From Asticcacaulis biprosthecium C19 (GTDB lineage: Bacteria > Pseudomonadota > Alphaproteobacteria > Caulobacterales > Caulobacteraceae): a DNA stretch of 35,103 nucleotides. The DNA is taken from assembly GCF_000204015.1 (NCBI RefSeq), contig NZ_GL883078.1, positions 650,956 to 686,058 of the forward strand, given 5' to 3'. Positions 14,934-23,216 of the stretch are shown here, in pieces. Within the stretch, counting starts at the first letter, position 1. Every line of letters starts with the position of its first letter. A program made the position numbers and the translations under genes. The notes below the pieces were generated by a model. That model ran no database searches, was not told the DNA's origin, and saw only the letters and a list, made by a program, of their open reading frames with translations.

Positions 14934-16619
14934 ATGAGCAACGAACCCACCGGAGCACAACTGGTCATCTCCACGCTGAAGGCGTTGGGGGTCGAGACCC
15001 TGTTCGGCTATCCCGGCGGGGCGATCATGCCCATCTATGACGCCCTGGCCGGCTCCGGCCTGCAACACATCCTGGTCCGCCACGAACAGGGCGCGGCCTT
15101 TGCTGCCGACGCCTATGCCCGGGCGACCGGGCGAGTCGGGGTCTGCATGGCCACCTCTGGCCCCGGCGCCACCAACCTGATCACCGGCATCGCCAACGCC
15201 TATATGGACAGCGTGCCCCTGGTCTGCATCACCGGCCAGGTTTCAACCCATCTGATGGGGACCGACGGCTTCCAGGAAGTCGATATTCTGGGCATCTGCC
15301 TGCCGATCGTGAAGCATTCCTGGCTGGTCCGCGATCCCGCCGACATTCCCCGTATCCTGGCCGAAGCCTTCGCCATCGCCTCCGAAGGCCGCGCGGGGCC
15401 GGTCCTGGTCGACATCCCCAAGGACGTTGCCGCCGCCAAGGTCGGCGCGTCGTCCATGGCAACCTTCCCGACCTGGACGCCGCCCGCCCCCGACGCCGAC
15501 GCGATTCGGGAAGCCGAAAAGCTGATCGCCGCCGCGAAGAAGCCGCTGTTCTACGCTGGCGGCGGCGTCGAAATGGCCGGCGCCTCGCCCGCTTTCCTCG
15601 ACCTGGTCAAGCGCACGGGTATCCCCGTCGTCACCACCTTGAAAGGTATCGGCGTCGTCCCGACCACAGAAGACCTGTGCCTGGGCATGTTGGGCATGCA
15701 CGGCACCCGCGCCGGCAACACCGCCGTGCAGGAGGCCGACCTGCTGATTGCCCTGGGCGCGCGTTTCGACGACCGCGCCACAGGCAAGCTCAATGCCTTC
15801 GCACCCAATGCCAAAATCATCCACGCCGACATCGATCCGGCCGAAATCAACAAACTGCGCAAGGCCGATGTCGCCATTGTCGGCAACCTGAAGACCACGA
15901 TCGAGAGCCTGAACCCGAAGGTGGAAGGCATCCAGAAGTGGGTCGAAAAGTGCAAGGCTGACAAGTGGGAGCACCGTTTCCGCTACAATGCGCCGGGCGC
16001 TGGGGTCTATGCCCCTGGGCTGCTGAAGCTGCTTTCGGAAAAGGCCGGTGACAAGTTCATCGCCGCCTGCGACGTCGGCCAGCATCAGATGTGGGTCGCC
16101 CAGCACTGCGAATTCGCCAACTGCCGCGCCCATCTGACGTCGGGCGGATCCGGCGCGATGGGTTACGGCTTGCCCGCCGGAGTTGGCGCCAAGCTGGCCA
16201 AGCCCGACCACCATGTCGTCACCATCTCCGGCGACGGATCGTTCATGATGAACATCCAGGAGATGGCGACGCTGAACCGCTACAACATCCCGCTGAAGAT
16301 CGTCCTGCTCGACAATTCGTCGCTGGGCCTGGTCCGTCAGTGGCAAGAGCTGTTCTACCAGGAAAACTACAGCGAGATCGACCTGTCGGACAATCCCGAT
16401 TTTGTCCAGGTCGCCAAGGCGTTCGGGATCGATGCCTTCCGCATCACCCACCGCCACGAAGTCGAGGGTGCCGTCGACCGGCTGCTGGCCGCCGAAGGCC
16501 CCACCCTTTTACATGTTTTGATCGATCCGCGCGAAAACGTCTGGCCGCTGGTTCCGCCAGGCGCGTCGAATGCGGAAATGATGGAGGAGCGTTGGGATGA
16601 GCCACTTGATTCATATTGA
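14934..16619 (+). CDS. ilvG: Acetolactate synthase large subunit (IlvG-like)
   Basis: ThDP-dependent synthase joining pyruvate with pyruvate or 2-ketobutyrate. 561 aa, shorter than most alphaproteobacterial IlvB and near E. coli IlvG. The N-terminal block has GYPGGAIMPIYDAL and the catalytic Glu in RHEQGAAFAADAYARATG. The FAD-domain middle follows (TTLKGIGVVPTTEDLCLGML). The ThDP motif is GDGSFMMNIQEMATLNRYNI with LLDNSSLGLVRQW, and the end is PLVPPGASNAEMM. No strong ribosome site is visible. The last 23 nt overlap the small-subunit gene. The alternative name ilvB is equally usable; the partner favours the IlvG type. Confidence 0.95.
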   Translation: MSNEPTGAQLVISTLKALGVETLFGYPGGAIMPIYDALAGSGLQHILVRHEQGAAFAADAYARATGRVGVCMATSGPGATNLITGIANAYMDSVPLVCITGQVSTHLMGTDGFQEVDILGICLPIVKHSWLVRDPADIPRILAEAFAIASEGRAGPVLVDIPKDVAAAKVGASSMATFPTWTPPAPDADAIREAEKLIAAAKKPLFYAGGGVEMAGASPAFLDLVKRTGIPVVTTLKGIGVVPTTEDLCLGMLGMHGTRAGNTAVQEADLLIALGARFDDRATGKLNAFAPNAKIIHADIDPAEINKLRKADVAIVGNLKTTIESLNPKVEGIQKWVEKCKADKWEHRFRYNAPGAGVYAPGLLKLLSEKAGDKFIAACDVGQHQMWVAQHCEFANCRAHLTSGGSGAMGYGLPAGVGAKLAKPDHHVVTISGDGSFMMNIQEMATLNRYNIPLKIVLLDNSSLGLVRQWQELFYQENYSEIDLSDNPDFVQVAKAFGIDAFRITHRHEVEGAVDRLLAAEGPTLLHVLIDPRENVWPLVPPGASNAEMMEERWDEPLDSY

Positions 16620-16881
16620 GCTGGATCGTCTCGAAGGATCGCTGCTGCGAGTCCTGGGGCTGATTGAACGGCGGGGCTTCCATATCGACGAGATCGAGCT
16701 CTACGATCTCGGTGAGGACAAGCGCGGTCTTTCGGTGACAATGCGGCCGCGCGACACTTCCCGTAGTCCTGACCAACTGGGCCTTCAGATCGACCGCCTG
16801 TATGGCATCACGCGCCTTTCCGCCGACCCGAGAGTCGGTGCCGGCGCGGATACGCAGGCCAAGCAAGGGATACGCGCATAA
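16597..16881 (+). CDS. ilvM: Acetolactate synthase small subunit, short IlvM-like ACT-domain type
   Basis: 94 aa with one ACT domain (IHIELDRLEGSLLRVLGLIE, RRGFHIDEIELYDL, LSVTMRPRDTSRSPDQLGLQ, IDRLYGITRLSADPRVG). The C-terminus KQGIRA resembles the QQIRA end of E. coli IlvM. The usual alphaproteobacterial IlvN/IlvH has a second C-terminal domain and about 160-185 aa, which is missing here without sign of truncation. GGAGGAG lies about 8 nt before the ATG, inside ilvG. It stimulates and regulates the large subunit; feedback by valine may be weak, as for IlvGM (inference). Confidence 0.85.
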   Translation: MSHLIHIELDRLEGSLLRVLGLIERRGFHIDEIELYDLGEDKRGLSVTMRPRDTSRSPDQLGLQIDRLYGITRLSADPRVGAGADTQAKQGIRA

Positions 16882-17072
16882 TGGACGCGCGTCTGGCAAG
16901 TTTTGACGGAGAGGTTTATCGGGGCCGTGGTCGCGGCCCCGGTTCGGTAGGGCTGGGTTTGCGCGCCTTATGCAAGGCGATTGAAAAATCCGTCTTTCTG
17001 GCGCCCGAGGAAGGGCGTATGAGGGCGGTTCCAGACGAAACCATATCGACCAAGATTGCTGAGAGAACATGA
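16881..17072 (+). CDS. Hypothetical 63-aa protein coupled between ilvM and ilvE
   Basis: I do not recognise it. The start overlaps the ilvM stop (TAATG) and the stop overlaps the ilvE start (ATGA), the layout of a translationally coupled gene. The product has no membrane segment, is basic in the middle (EVYRGRGRGPGSVGLGLRAL) and helical after that (CKAIEKSVFLAPEEGRMRAV). Against it, codons 14-20 lie in a perfect hairpin (GGGGCC...GGCCCC, about 16920-16939) and there is no clear ribosome site, so it may be a spacer kept open by chance. Confidence 0.4.
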   Translation: MDARLASFDGEVYRGRGRGPGSVGLGLRALCKAIEKSVFLAPEEGRMRAVPDETISTKIAERT

Positions 17073-18013
17073 CCAAACTTGCCGACAAAATCTGGTTCAA
17101 CGGCCAGATCATCAACTGGGAAGACGCCCAGATCCACGTCATGACCCATGCCCTGCACTACGGCACGTCCGTTTTCGAGGGTATTCGCTGCTATGATACG
17201 CCCAACGGCCCGGTGGGCTTCCGCCTGAGTGACCACCTGCGCCGGCTGGAAGATTCCGCCCGCATCTACGGCATCAAGATCCCTTTCGACCTGGCCCAGA
17301 TGGTCAAGGCTTCGAAGGACATCATCGTCGCCAACAACCTGAAGAGCGCCTACTGGCGCCCGATCGCCTTCCTGGGCGAATGCGGCATGGGCGTGACCCC
17401 CAAGGCTGACAAGGTCAAGGTCGACCTGGCCATCGCGGCCTTCCCCTGGGGCGCTTACCTCGGCGAAGAAGGCCTGGCCAAGGGCGTCGACGTCTGTATC
17501 TCGTCGTGGAACCGCGCTGCGCCGAATACCATCCCGGTGATGGCCAAGGCCGGCGGCAACTACCTGTCGTCCTACCTGATCGGCAAGGAAGCCCGTGATC
17601 GCGGCTATGTCGAAGGTATCGGCCTGGGCGTTAACGGCCTGATTTCCGAAGGCGCCGGCGAAAACCTGTTCGTCATGATGAACGGCAAGATCTACACCCC
17701 GCCGGTGGCGGCTTCGATCCTGGGCGGCATCACGCGTGATTCGGTCATCCGCCTGGCCAAGGCCGACGGCATCGAGGTTCTGGAACAGGACCTGCCGCGT
17801 GAGATGCTGTATCTCGCCGACGAAATCTTTATGACCGGCACAGCGGCGGAAATTACCCCGATCCGCAGCGTCGATGACATTCCGACCCGCGTTGGCGGGC
17901 CGGGCAAGATCACCAAGCGGTTGCAGACCCTGTTCCATGGTCTGTTCAACGGCACCACCGAAGACCGTTTCGGCTGGCTGGAGCCCATCGAGGCAAAAGT
18001 CCCGGCGGAATAG
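17069..18013 (+). CDS. ilvE: Branched-chain amino acid aminotransferase
   Basis: PLP-dependent class IV transaminase making Val, Leu and Ile from their keto acids with glutamate. 314 aa, normal. Blocks: ALHYGTSVFEGIRCYDTPNG, FRLSDHLRRLEDSARIYG, WRPIAFLGECGMGV, the PLP lysine in MAKAGGNYLSSYLIG (about residue 159), SEGAGENLFVMMNG, GITRDSVI, and EIFMTGTAAEITPI. GAGAG precedes ATG 17069. It is downstream of ilvM in the operon. A palindromic element follows it, so leuCDB may be on a separate or reduced transcript. Confidence 0.96.
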   Translation: MTKLADKIWFNGQIINWEDAQIHVMTHALHYGTSVFEGIRCYDTPNGPVGFRLSDHLRRLEDSARIYGIKIPFDLAQMVKASKDIIVANNLKSAYWRPIAFLGECGMGVTPKADKVKVDLAIAAFPWGAYLGEEGLAKGVDVCISSWNRAAPNTIPVMAKAGGNYLSSYLIGKEARDRGYVEGIGLGVNGLISEGAGENLFVMMNGKIYTPPVAASILGGITRDSVIRLAKADGIEVLEQDLPREMLYLADEIFMTGTAAEITPIRSVDDIPTRVGGPGKITKRLQTLFHGLFNGTTEDRFGWLEPIEAKVPAE

Positions 18014-18028
18014 AAGAGTCATATAACC

Positions 18029-18158
18029 CTTCTCCCTCCCTGCTTGCGGGGAGGGGGGACCGCGAAGCGGTGGGAGGGGCTTTCCGACAGTGGAATAGCC
18101 CCTTCCGTCTCCTTGCTTCGCAAGGATCCACCTCCCCCGTAAACAGGGGAGGAGAAGG
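18029..18158. repeat. Dispersed palindromic element, copy 2 (about 130 bp)
   Basis: Inverse-orientation copy of the element at 12474-12623, with identical blocks of 31 nt (18053-18083) and 19 nt (18088-18106). The ends CTTCTCC and GGAGAAGG are inverted repeats, and internal hairpins (ACCGCGAAGCGGT, TCCTTGCTTCGCAAGGA) are perfect. It fills the ilvE-leuC gap, with 24 bp left before leuC for a ribosome site. Confidence 0.8.
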
Positions 18159-18182
18159 TTCAGCCAACCAAGAGATTGTACG

Positions 18183-19595
18183 ATGACCGCGAAATCGTTG
18201 TTTGAAAAAGTGTGGGATGCCCACGTCGTAGAACCGGAAGGGGCCGATAAGCCCGCCGTGCTCTATATCGACCTGCATCTCGTCCACGAAGTGACCTCCC
18301 CCCAGGCCTTCTCGGAACTGGATGCCCGCGGGCTAAAGGTACGCCGGCCCGACCGGACCTTCGCCACGCTGGATCACTCGATTCCGACCCTGCGCCCCGA
18401 CGCCGACGGCAACCGTCCCTACGTCACCGCCCAGGCCAAGAAGCAGGTCGAAACCCTGGAAGCCAATGCCGCCACTCACGGCCTGCGCCTGTTCGGCTAT
18501 GACGCCGAAAACCGCGGCGTCGTCCACGTCATCGGGCCGGAAATGGGCCTGACCCAGCCGGGCTATACCGTCGTCTGCGGCGACAGCCACACCTCAACTC
18601 ACGGCGCCTTCGGCTGTATCGCGTTTGGCATCGGCACCTCGGAAGTCGGCCACGTCCTGGCCACCCAGTGCCTGGCCCAGCGCAAGCCCAAGACCATGCG
18701 CATCACCGTCGACGGCAAGCTTCAGCCAGGCGTCACCGGCAAGGACGTCGCCCTGACGGTTATTGCTACGCTCGGCTTCTCCGGCGGTACCGGTTACGCA
18801 CTGGAATATGCCGGCGACGTCATCCGCGACCTCGACATGGAAGGCCGCATGACGGTCTGCAACCTGTCGATCGAGGCCGGCGCCCGCTGCGGCATGATCG
18901 CCCCCGACCAAAAGACGATCGACTGGCTGCGCGGCCGCCAATATGTGCCGCAAGGCGAAGCCTATGACGAAGCGGCCAAGGGCTGGCTGGCTCTGGCATC
19001 CGACGAAGGCGCCGTCTTCGACAAGGAAATCCGCATCGACGGCTCGACCATCGAGCCGATGGCCACCTGGGGCACCTCGCCCGACCAGGGTGCAGCCATT
19101 GTTCGCGGTGTCCCCGTCGCCGACAATGAAGACCAGGAACGCGCCCTGAAATATATGGGCTTCACCGGCGGTGAAGCGCGCGAGGTCGAAAAGGTCGATG
19201 TCGTGTTCATCGGTTCGTGCACCAATGGCCGTATGGCCGACCTGCGCGCCGCTGCCGCCATTATGAAGGGCCGCAAGGTCGCGCCGGGCGTTCGCGCCCT
19301 GGTCGTGCCGGGTTCGGAATGGGTCCGCCTGGAAGCCGAAAAGGAAGGCCTTCACGAGATCTTCCTCGACGCCGGCGCCGAATGGCGCCTGCCGGGCTGT
19401 TCAATGTGCATCGCCATGAACGGTGATTTCGTGTCGCCAGGTCAACTGGCCGTGTCGACCTCCAACCGTAACTTCGAAGGCCGCCAAGGCCCAGGTTCGC
19501 GCACGGTTCTGGCCTCGCCGGCCACCGCCGCGGCTTCGGCCGTCGCCGGCCATGTTGCCGACCCCCGTCAATTCATGGCGCTCGAGGAGGCCTAA
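18183..19595 (+). CDS. leuC: 3-isopropylmalate dehydratase large subunit
   Basis: Aconitase-family 4Fe-4S subunit that, with LeuD, isomerises 2- to 3-isopropylmalate in leucine synthesis. 470 aa. Cluster ligands are Cys346 ([17 protein letters not shown]), Cys406 and Cys409 ([10 protein letters not shown]), at the usual spacing. Other blocks: [61 protein letters not shown] and [17 protein letters not shown]. The start ATG 18183 follows AAGAGA. It abuts leuD directly (TAA then ATG). Confidence 0.97.
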   Translation: MTAKSLFEKVWDAHVVEPEGADKPAVLYIDLHLVHEVTSPQAFSELDARGLKVRRPDRTFATLDHSIPTLRPDADGNRPYVTAQAKKQVETLEANAATHGLRLFGYDAENRGVVHVIGPEMGLTQPGYTVVCGDSHTSTHGAFGCIAFGIGTSEVGHVLATQCLAQRKPKTMRITVDGKLQPGVTGKDVALTVIATLGFSGGTGYALEYAGDVIRDLDMEGRMTVCNLSIEAGARCGMIAPDQKTIDWLRGRQYVPQGEAYDEAAKGWLALASDEGAVFDKEIRIDGSTIEPMATWGTSPDQGAAIVRGVPVADNEDQERALKYMGFTGGEAREVEKVDVVFIGSCTNGRMADLRAAAAIMKGRKVAPGVRALVVPGSEWVRLEAEKEGLHEIFLDAGAEWRLPGCSMCIAMNGDFVSPGQLAVSTSNRNFEGRQGPGSRTVLASPATAAASAVAGHVADPRQFMALEEA

Positions 19596-20186
19596 ATGTC
19601 AAACCAGGAACCTATCCATAGCTTTTCGTCGCGCATCCTGGTCCTGCCGGAAGCCAATATCGACACCGACCAGATCATTCCTGCGCGCTTTTTGACCACC
19701 ACCACCAAGGTCGGTCTCGGCAAGGTCGCCTTCAACGACTGGCGCTACACTGCCGACGGTTCGAACAAGCCGCATATCCTGAATGAGATCGACCCGACCG
19801 AGCATCGCGTCCTGGTCGGCGGCAACAATTTCGGCTGCGGTTCGTCGCGCGAACACGCCCCCTGGGCGCTGATGGACTATGGCTTCCAAGCCGTGATCTC
19901 CACCGAGATCGCCGACATCTTCAAGTCGAACTGCCTGAAGAACGGCCTGCTGCCGGTCGTGGTCAGCAAGGACGTCCATGACAAGCTGCTGGCCAACCCG
20001 CAGCAGCGCGTCACCATCGACCTGCAAAACAACGCCCTAACGCTGGAAGACGGCACGGTCATTACCTTCGAGGTCGAGGCCTTCGCGCGTCAATGTCTGC
20101 TGGAAGGCGTCGACGCCATGGGCTGGCTGCTGAAGCGCCTGCCCGACATCGAAAAGTTTGAACAATCCCACGGAAAGGCTGCGTAA
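19596..20186 (+). CDS. leuD: 3-isopropylmalate dehydratase small subunit
   Basis: Swivelling-domain partner of LeuC. 196 aa. Signatures: RILVLPEANIDTDQIIPARF near the N-terminus, then VGGNNFGCGSSREHAPWALM, and ISTEIADIFKSNCLKNGLLP. GAGGAGG lies 6-12 nt before the ATG inside the end of leuC. The stop overlaps the leuB start (TAATG). Length is normal for the bacterial type. Confidence 0.97.
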   Translation: MSNQEPIHSFSSRILVLPEANIDTDQIIPARFLTTTTKVGLGKVAFNDWRYTADGSNKPHILNEIDPTEHRVLVGGNNFGCGSSREHAPWALMDYGFQAVISTEIADIFKSNCLKNGLLPVVVSKDVHDKLLANPQQRVTIDLQNNALTLEDGTVITFEVEAFARQCLLEGVDAMGWLLKRLPDIEKFEQSHGKAA

Positions 20187-21253
20187 TGGCTTCCTTCAAT
20201 ATCGTCGTCCTCCCCGGTGACGGCATCGGTCCTGAAGTCGCGGCTGCCGGCGTCCAGGCGCTGAAGACCATCGGCGAGGTGTTCGGTCACAGCTTCAACT
20301 TCGAAGAAAAGCGTATCGGCGGTATTGCCATCGACACCGACAACAATCCGTACCCGGAAGATACCGATCGCGCCTGCCTGGCGGCGGACGCCGTGCTGCT
20401 GGGCGCCGTCGGCGGCCCCAAGTGGGACTTGGGAAAGATGCGTCCGGAACAGGGCCTGCTGGCCGTGCGCAAGTCGCTGGGTCTGTTCGCCAACCTGCGT
20501 CCGATGGACGTCAAGGCGTCGCAGGTGCACCGATCGCCGCTGCGCGCCGAGGTCGTCCAAGGGGCCGATCTGCTGATCGTCCGTGAACTGACGGGTGGCC
20601 TTTATTTCGGCAAGCAGACCCGCACCGAAACCACGGCTACCGACGAATGCGTCTATACGGTCGCCGAAGTCGAGCGCGTCGCCCGCGTCGCCTTCGACGC
20701 CGCCCGCAAGCGCCGCAACAAGGTGACCTCGGTCGACAAGGCCAATGTCATCGAGACATCACGCCTGTGGCGTGAGACGGTGATCCGGCTGCACAAGGAA
20801 GAGTATTCCGACGTCGAGCTGGAGCACGCCCTGGTCGATTCCATGGCCATGCACCTGGTTACCCGCCCGACGACTTTCGATGTGATTGTGACCGAAAACA
20901 TGTTCGGCGATATCCTGTCGGACCTGGCCTCGGTCCTGCCGGGCTCGATCGGCCTGCTGGGCTCGGCCTCGCTGGGCGCAACCGGTAAGGGCCTTTACGA
21001 GCCGATCCATGGCTCGGCGCCGGATATCGCCGGCAAAGACCTGGCCAACCCGGTCGGCACCTTGAAGTCGGTCGCCATGATGCTGCGCTTCTCGCTGAAC
21101 CTGACCCAGGAAGCCGATGCTTTGGACGCGGCGATCGATGCCGTCGTCGAAAGCGGTTTCGTGACGCGCGACATCGGCGGCACGGCTTCGGGTTCGGCGG
21201 TTTCCAAGGCCATTTCGGACAAGATTCGCGAGACGGCGTTGACAGCGGCTTAA
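20186..21253 (+). CDS. leuB: 3-isopropylmalate dehydrogenase
   Basis: NAD-dependent oxidative decarboxylation of 3-isopropylmalate to 2-ketoisocaproate. 355 aa. Blocks: VLPGDGIGPEVAAAGVQAL, LGAVGGPKWD, the substrate arginines in LGLFANLRPMDV, ELTGGLYFGKQT, DKANVIETSRLWRE, the metal and NAD loops in FDVIVTENMFGDILSDLASV and LYEPIHGSAPDIAGKDLANP. GGAAAGG precedes the ATG. It is last in leuCDB and followed by a terminator. leuA is not in the window. Confidence 0.97.
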   Translation: MASFNIVVLPGDGIGPEVAAAGVQALKTIGEVFGHSFNFEEKRIGGIAIDTDNNPYPEDTDRACLAADAVLLGAVGGPKWDLGKMRPEQGLLAVRKSLGLFANLRPMDVKASQVHRSPLRAEVVQGADLLIVRELTGGLYFGKQTRTETTATDECVYTVAEVERVARVAFDAARKRRNKVTSVDKANVIETSRLWRETVIRLHKEEYSDVELEHALVDSMAMHLVTRPTTFDVIVTENMFGDILSDLASVLPGSIGLLGSASLGATGKGLYEPIHGSAPDIAGKDLANPVGTLKSVAMMLRFSLNLTQEADALDAAIDAVVESGFVTRDIGGTASGSAVSKAISDKIRETALTAA

Positions 21254-21303
21254 CCGCGTAGGCGTAACCTCGTAATGAGACCACCTCGCAAAGGTGAAAA
21301 CTT

Positions 21304-21336
21304 GGGTCAGGGCTTTCGGGTCCTGGCCCTTTCTTT
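21304..21336 (+). terminator. Rho-independent terminator after leuB
   Basis: GGGTCAGG (21304-21311) pairs with CCTGGCCC (21322-21329) with one G-U wobble, followed by TTTCTTT. It lies 50 nt after the leuB stop and touches the 3' end of the convergent DUF167 gene. Confidence 0.75.
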
Positions 21337-21595
21337 ATGCGAGACGACTCAGGTCCACGTCGCCGTCGATTTCGATCTGCTTGAGGCGCGATGTATCGCC
21401 CGCCACCAAGGACAGGCGCGATTTCGGCACGCCCAAGGTCTTGGCAAGGAAGACAATCAACGCCTCATTGGCGCGGCCTTCGATGGGCGCCGCGCGGACC
21501 CGAACCTTGAGAAACCGCCGCCCCTGCTCGTCCTCACCCCAGCCGTCGATGGCATCGGCAGAGCTCCGCGGCGTCAGACGAACCGCCAGCCGCAC
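21335..21595 (-). CDS. yggU: DUF167 (YggU) family protein
   Basis: 86 aa from GTG 21593-21595. The core RLAVRLTPRSSADAIDGW, LKVRVRAAPIEGRANEALIV, FLAKTLGVPKSRLSLVAGDT and SRLKQIEI is the complete DUF167 fold. No function is established for the family. It starts directly after the yggT stop with no gap, an arrangement of yggT and yggU seen widely in Proteobacteria, so the two are probably co-expressed. Confidence 0.9.
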   Translation of the reverse strand: MRLAVRLTPRSSADAIDGWGEDEQGRRFLKVRVRAAPIEGRANEALIVFLAKTLGVPKSRLSLVAGDTSRLKQIEIDGDVDLSRLA

Positions 21596-21913
21596 CTAGC
21601 CCAGAACCAGGGCAATCAGGTTGCGTTCGGCCGCCGGGAGCAGGTAGCGCTGCAGCACCTGGATGACCAGGACGCAGACCAGGAAGCTGAGATCCAGCCC
21701 GCCAAACGATGGTATGAAGCGCCGGAATGGCTCCAGAACCGGCGCTGTGAAGCGCTCGAGTGCGTCCATGATGCGGTAGACGGTAGGATTGCGCGTATTG
21801 ATGACATTGAATAAAACCAGCCAGCTCAGGATCATGCTGACGATCAGCATGATCATTATGAAGCCCAGAATGGCGTTCAGAATGTAGAAGACTGCTGAGA
21901 TAAGCTCGACCAT
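21596..21913 (-). CDS. yggT: YggT family integral membrane protein
   Basis: 105 aa. Two hydrophobic blocks: LISAVFYILNAILGFIMIML continuing into IVSMILSWLVLF, and FLVCVLVIQVLQRYLLP. Between them is the family signature NPTVYRIMDALERFTAPVLE, PFRRFIPSFGGLDLS. It is an inner-membrane protein, linked in various bacteria to the cell envelope and division or to osmotic stress, without an assigned activity. It is first of the yggT-yggU pair and divergent from the tRNA gene. Confidence 0.92.
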   Translation of the reverse strand: MVELISAVFYILNAILGFIMIMLIVSMILSWLVLFNVINTRNPTVYRIMDALERFTAPVLEPFRRFIPSFGGLDLSFLVCVLVIQVLQRYLLPAAERNLIALVLG

Positions 21914-21987
21914 ACGCGCGGTTTCCTGGATTGGCGTTGAAGTGCGACTATAGGGGATTCCCGGTTACGTACAAGTCAACGCGGCGC

Positions 21988-22015
21988 TTGACATGCGTCG
22001 ATCTTGGCTTAAATA
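21988..22015 (+). promoter_or_regulatory. Promoter of tRNA-Ala
   Basis: Perfect -35 TTGACA (21988-21993) and TAAATA (22010-22015) at 16-nt spacing, ending 22 nt before the mature tRNA 5' end. Confidence 0.65.
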
Positions 22016-22037
22016 GACGGCTCCTTACGGAAGGTAT

Positions 22038-22113
22038 GGGGCTATAGCTCAGTTGGTAGAGCGCCTCGTTCGCAATGAGGAGGCCAGCGGTTCGAATCCG
22101 CTTAGCTCCACCA
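22038..22113 (+). tRNA. tRNA-Ala (anticodon CGC)
   Basis: 76 nt with encoded CCA. The acceptor GGGGCTA pairs with TAGCTCC with one wobble. The D arm is AGCTCAGTTGGTAGAGC, the anticodon stem CCTCG/TGAGG, and the anticodon loop TTCGCAA places CGC at positions 34-36, reading GCG alanine codons. The T loop is GGTTCGAATCC. Confidence 0.95.
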
Positions 22114-22134
22114 TCCTTCCCGATCCCCCCAACA

Positions 22135-23118
22135 TCACAGATTAGCCGCGGAATACGCGCCCGCCTGCCCTTTCAGATATTCGTCGAAAAAGCCGGTTAC
22201 CAAACGCGCAGTGATGGCCAGCCCCTGTGCACCATCGACCGCGCCAAAAGCCTTGTGGCGGCGGTCCTGCGGAACGCTGGACGCCAGCAGGGCCGCATCA
22301 AGGACGTTCAGATGGCGAAAGTCCGACAGCGTCAGCAACTGCGGCGAGGATGACGCCTGGCTGACCGCTTGCCAATCGCGATCGCGTCGCGCGACACTGT
22401 TGGCCGGTTCACCGGGCGTCACGCTGCGGACATGCAAAAGCGGTTGCTTCGGACGTGCCATCAGGGCGTCTGCGGCATAGTCGCCGTCGAGATTGACCAC
22501 GGCGCGGATCGCCGGGTTGCGGGAAGCCGCCAGAACCGCCGCCGCACCGCCCACGGAGTGACCGAAGACGCCAATGGGCGCATTCGTTGTGCCAATGCCG
22601 GCAACGACCGAAAGGATCGCTTCCGCCGTTCTGGCATAGGGCGGGTGCGCCCCCGCGTCGGGCAGGTCGCTCAGGACAGCGACCCGGAACCCTTGGCTGG
22701 CGACATGTTGGCACAGGACACGGTAGTCCTGCCCCGACAGGTACCAGCCCGGCGCAAACACCAGCAGCGGCCAGTCCCCGTTTGCCAGGGCCGCATCCGG
22801 GATGGCATGACCCGGCGCGACGGCCAGGGCCTGGGCGACCGGAGCGCCAAAACGCCGGGTCAATTGCGCGGCGTGGCCCGATGACATGGCCGCCGCCGGA
22901 TAGGTTGTCGCCGACGGCGCGCCGTCGGCGGGATAGAACAGGATGACGGCGCCGGCGCCGGGCACGGCCCGGCCCGAACGGCCGACCGCGTGGGGCCCGA
23001 TGGGAATTGGCGGGCGCAATGCTGCCGCTCCGCCCCTTGTGCCTGGCTCACCACGACACCCGGTGGCAGCAAACAGCACCGGCAGCGCGGCCAGACATTG
23101 TCTTCGGGTCATCGGCAT
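22135..23118 (-). CDS. PAF-acetylhydrolase/chlorophyllase-like alpha/beta hydrolase, candidate lipoprotein
   Basis: About 327 aa from ATG 23116-23118; a GTG at 23133 and an ATG at 23112 are alternatives and none has a clear ribosome site. The N-terminus TRRQCLAALPVLFAATGCRG is a lipoprotein-type signal with Cys after ATG, a twin-Arg that may be chance, and no ideal lipobox Leu. The hydrolase core has LLVFAPGWYLSGQDYRVLCQ (oxyanion loop), the nucleophile in VFGHSVGGAAAVLAA, NLDGDYA, and a candidate catalytic His in LSDFRHLNVLD. The substrate is unknown. It is convergent with the tRNA gene and divergent from the MFS gene. Confidence 0.8.
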   Translation of the reverse strand: MPMTRRQCLAALPVLFAATGCRGEPGTRGGAAALRPPIPIGPHAVGRSGRAVPGAGAVILFYPADGAPSATTYPAAAMSSGHAAQLTRRFGAPVAQALAVAPGHAIPDAALANGDWPLLVFAPGWYLSGQDYRVLCQHVASQGFRVAVLSDLPDAGAHPPYARTAEAILSVVAGIGTTNAPIGVFGHSVGGAAAVLAASRNPAIRAVVNLDGDYAADALMARPKQPLLHVRSVTPGEPANSVARRDRDWQAVSQASSSPQLLTLSDFRHLNVLDAALLASSVPQDRRHKAFGAVDGAQGLAITARLVTGFFDEYLKGQAGAYSAANL

Positions 23119-23216
23119 CGCGGCAGGGTGCACCAGCGCGTGTGCAAAGGAAAGATTGAATTGACTTTGAAGGCAAGGCCCTTAGCGTCAGTGCCTCAGC
23201 AAAACCGGTGACTGAC

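Noticed and set aside
15243-16457. 404-aa open frame on the minus strand opposite the acetolactate synthase gene
   Set aside because: Shadow of the GC-rich codon pattern of the real gene; no ribosome site, no recognisable domain.
16916-18022. 368-aa minus-strand frame opposite ilvE
   Set aside because: Antisense shadow; ilvE on the plus strand has all family motifs.
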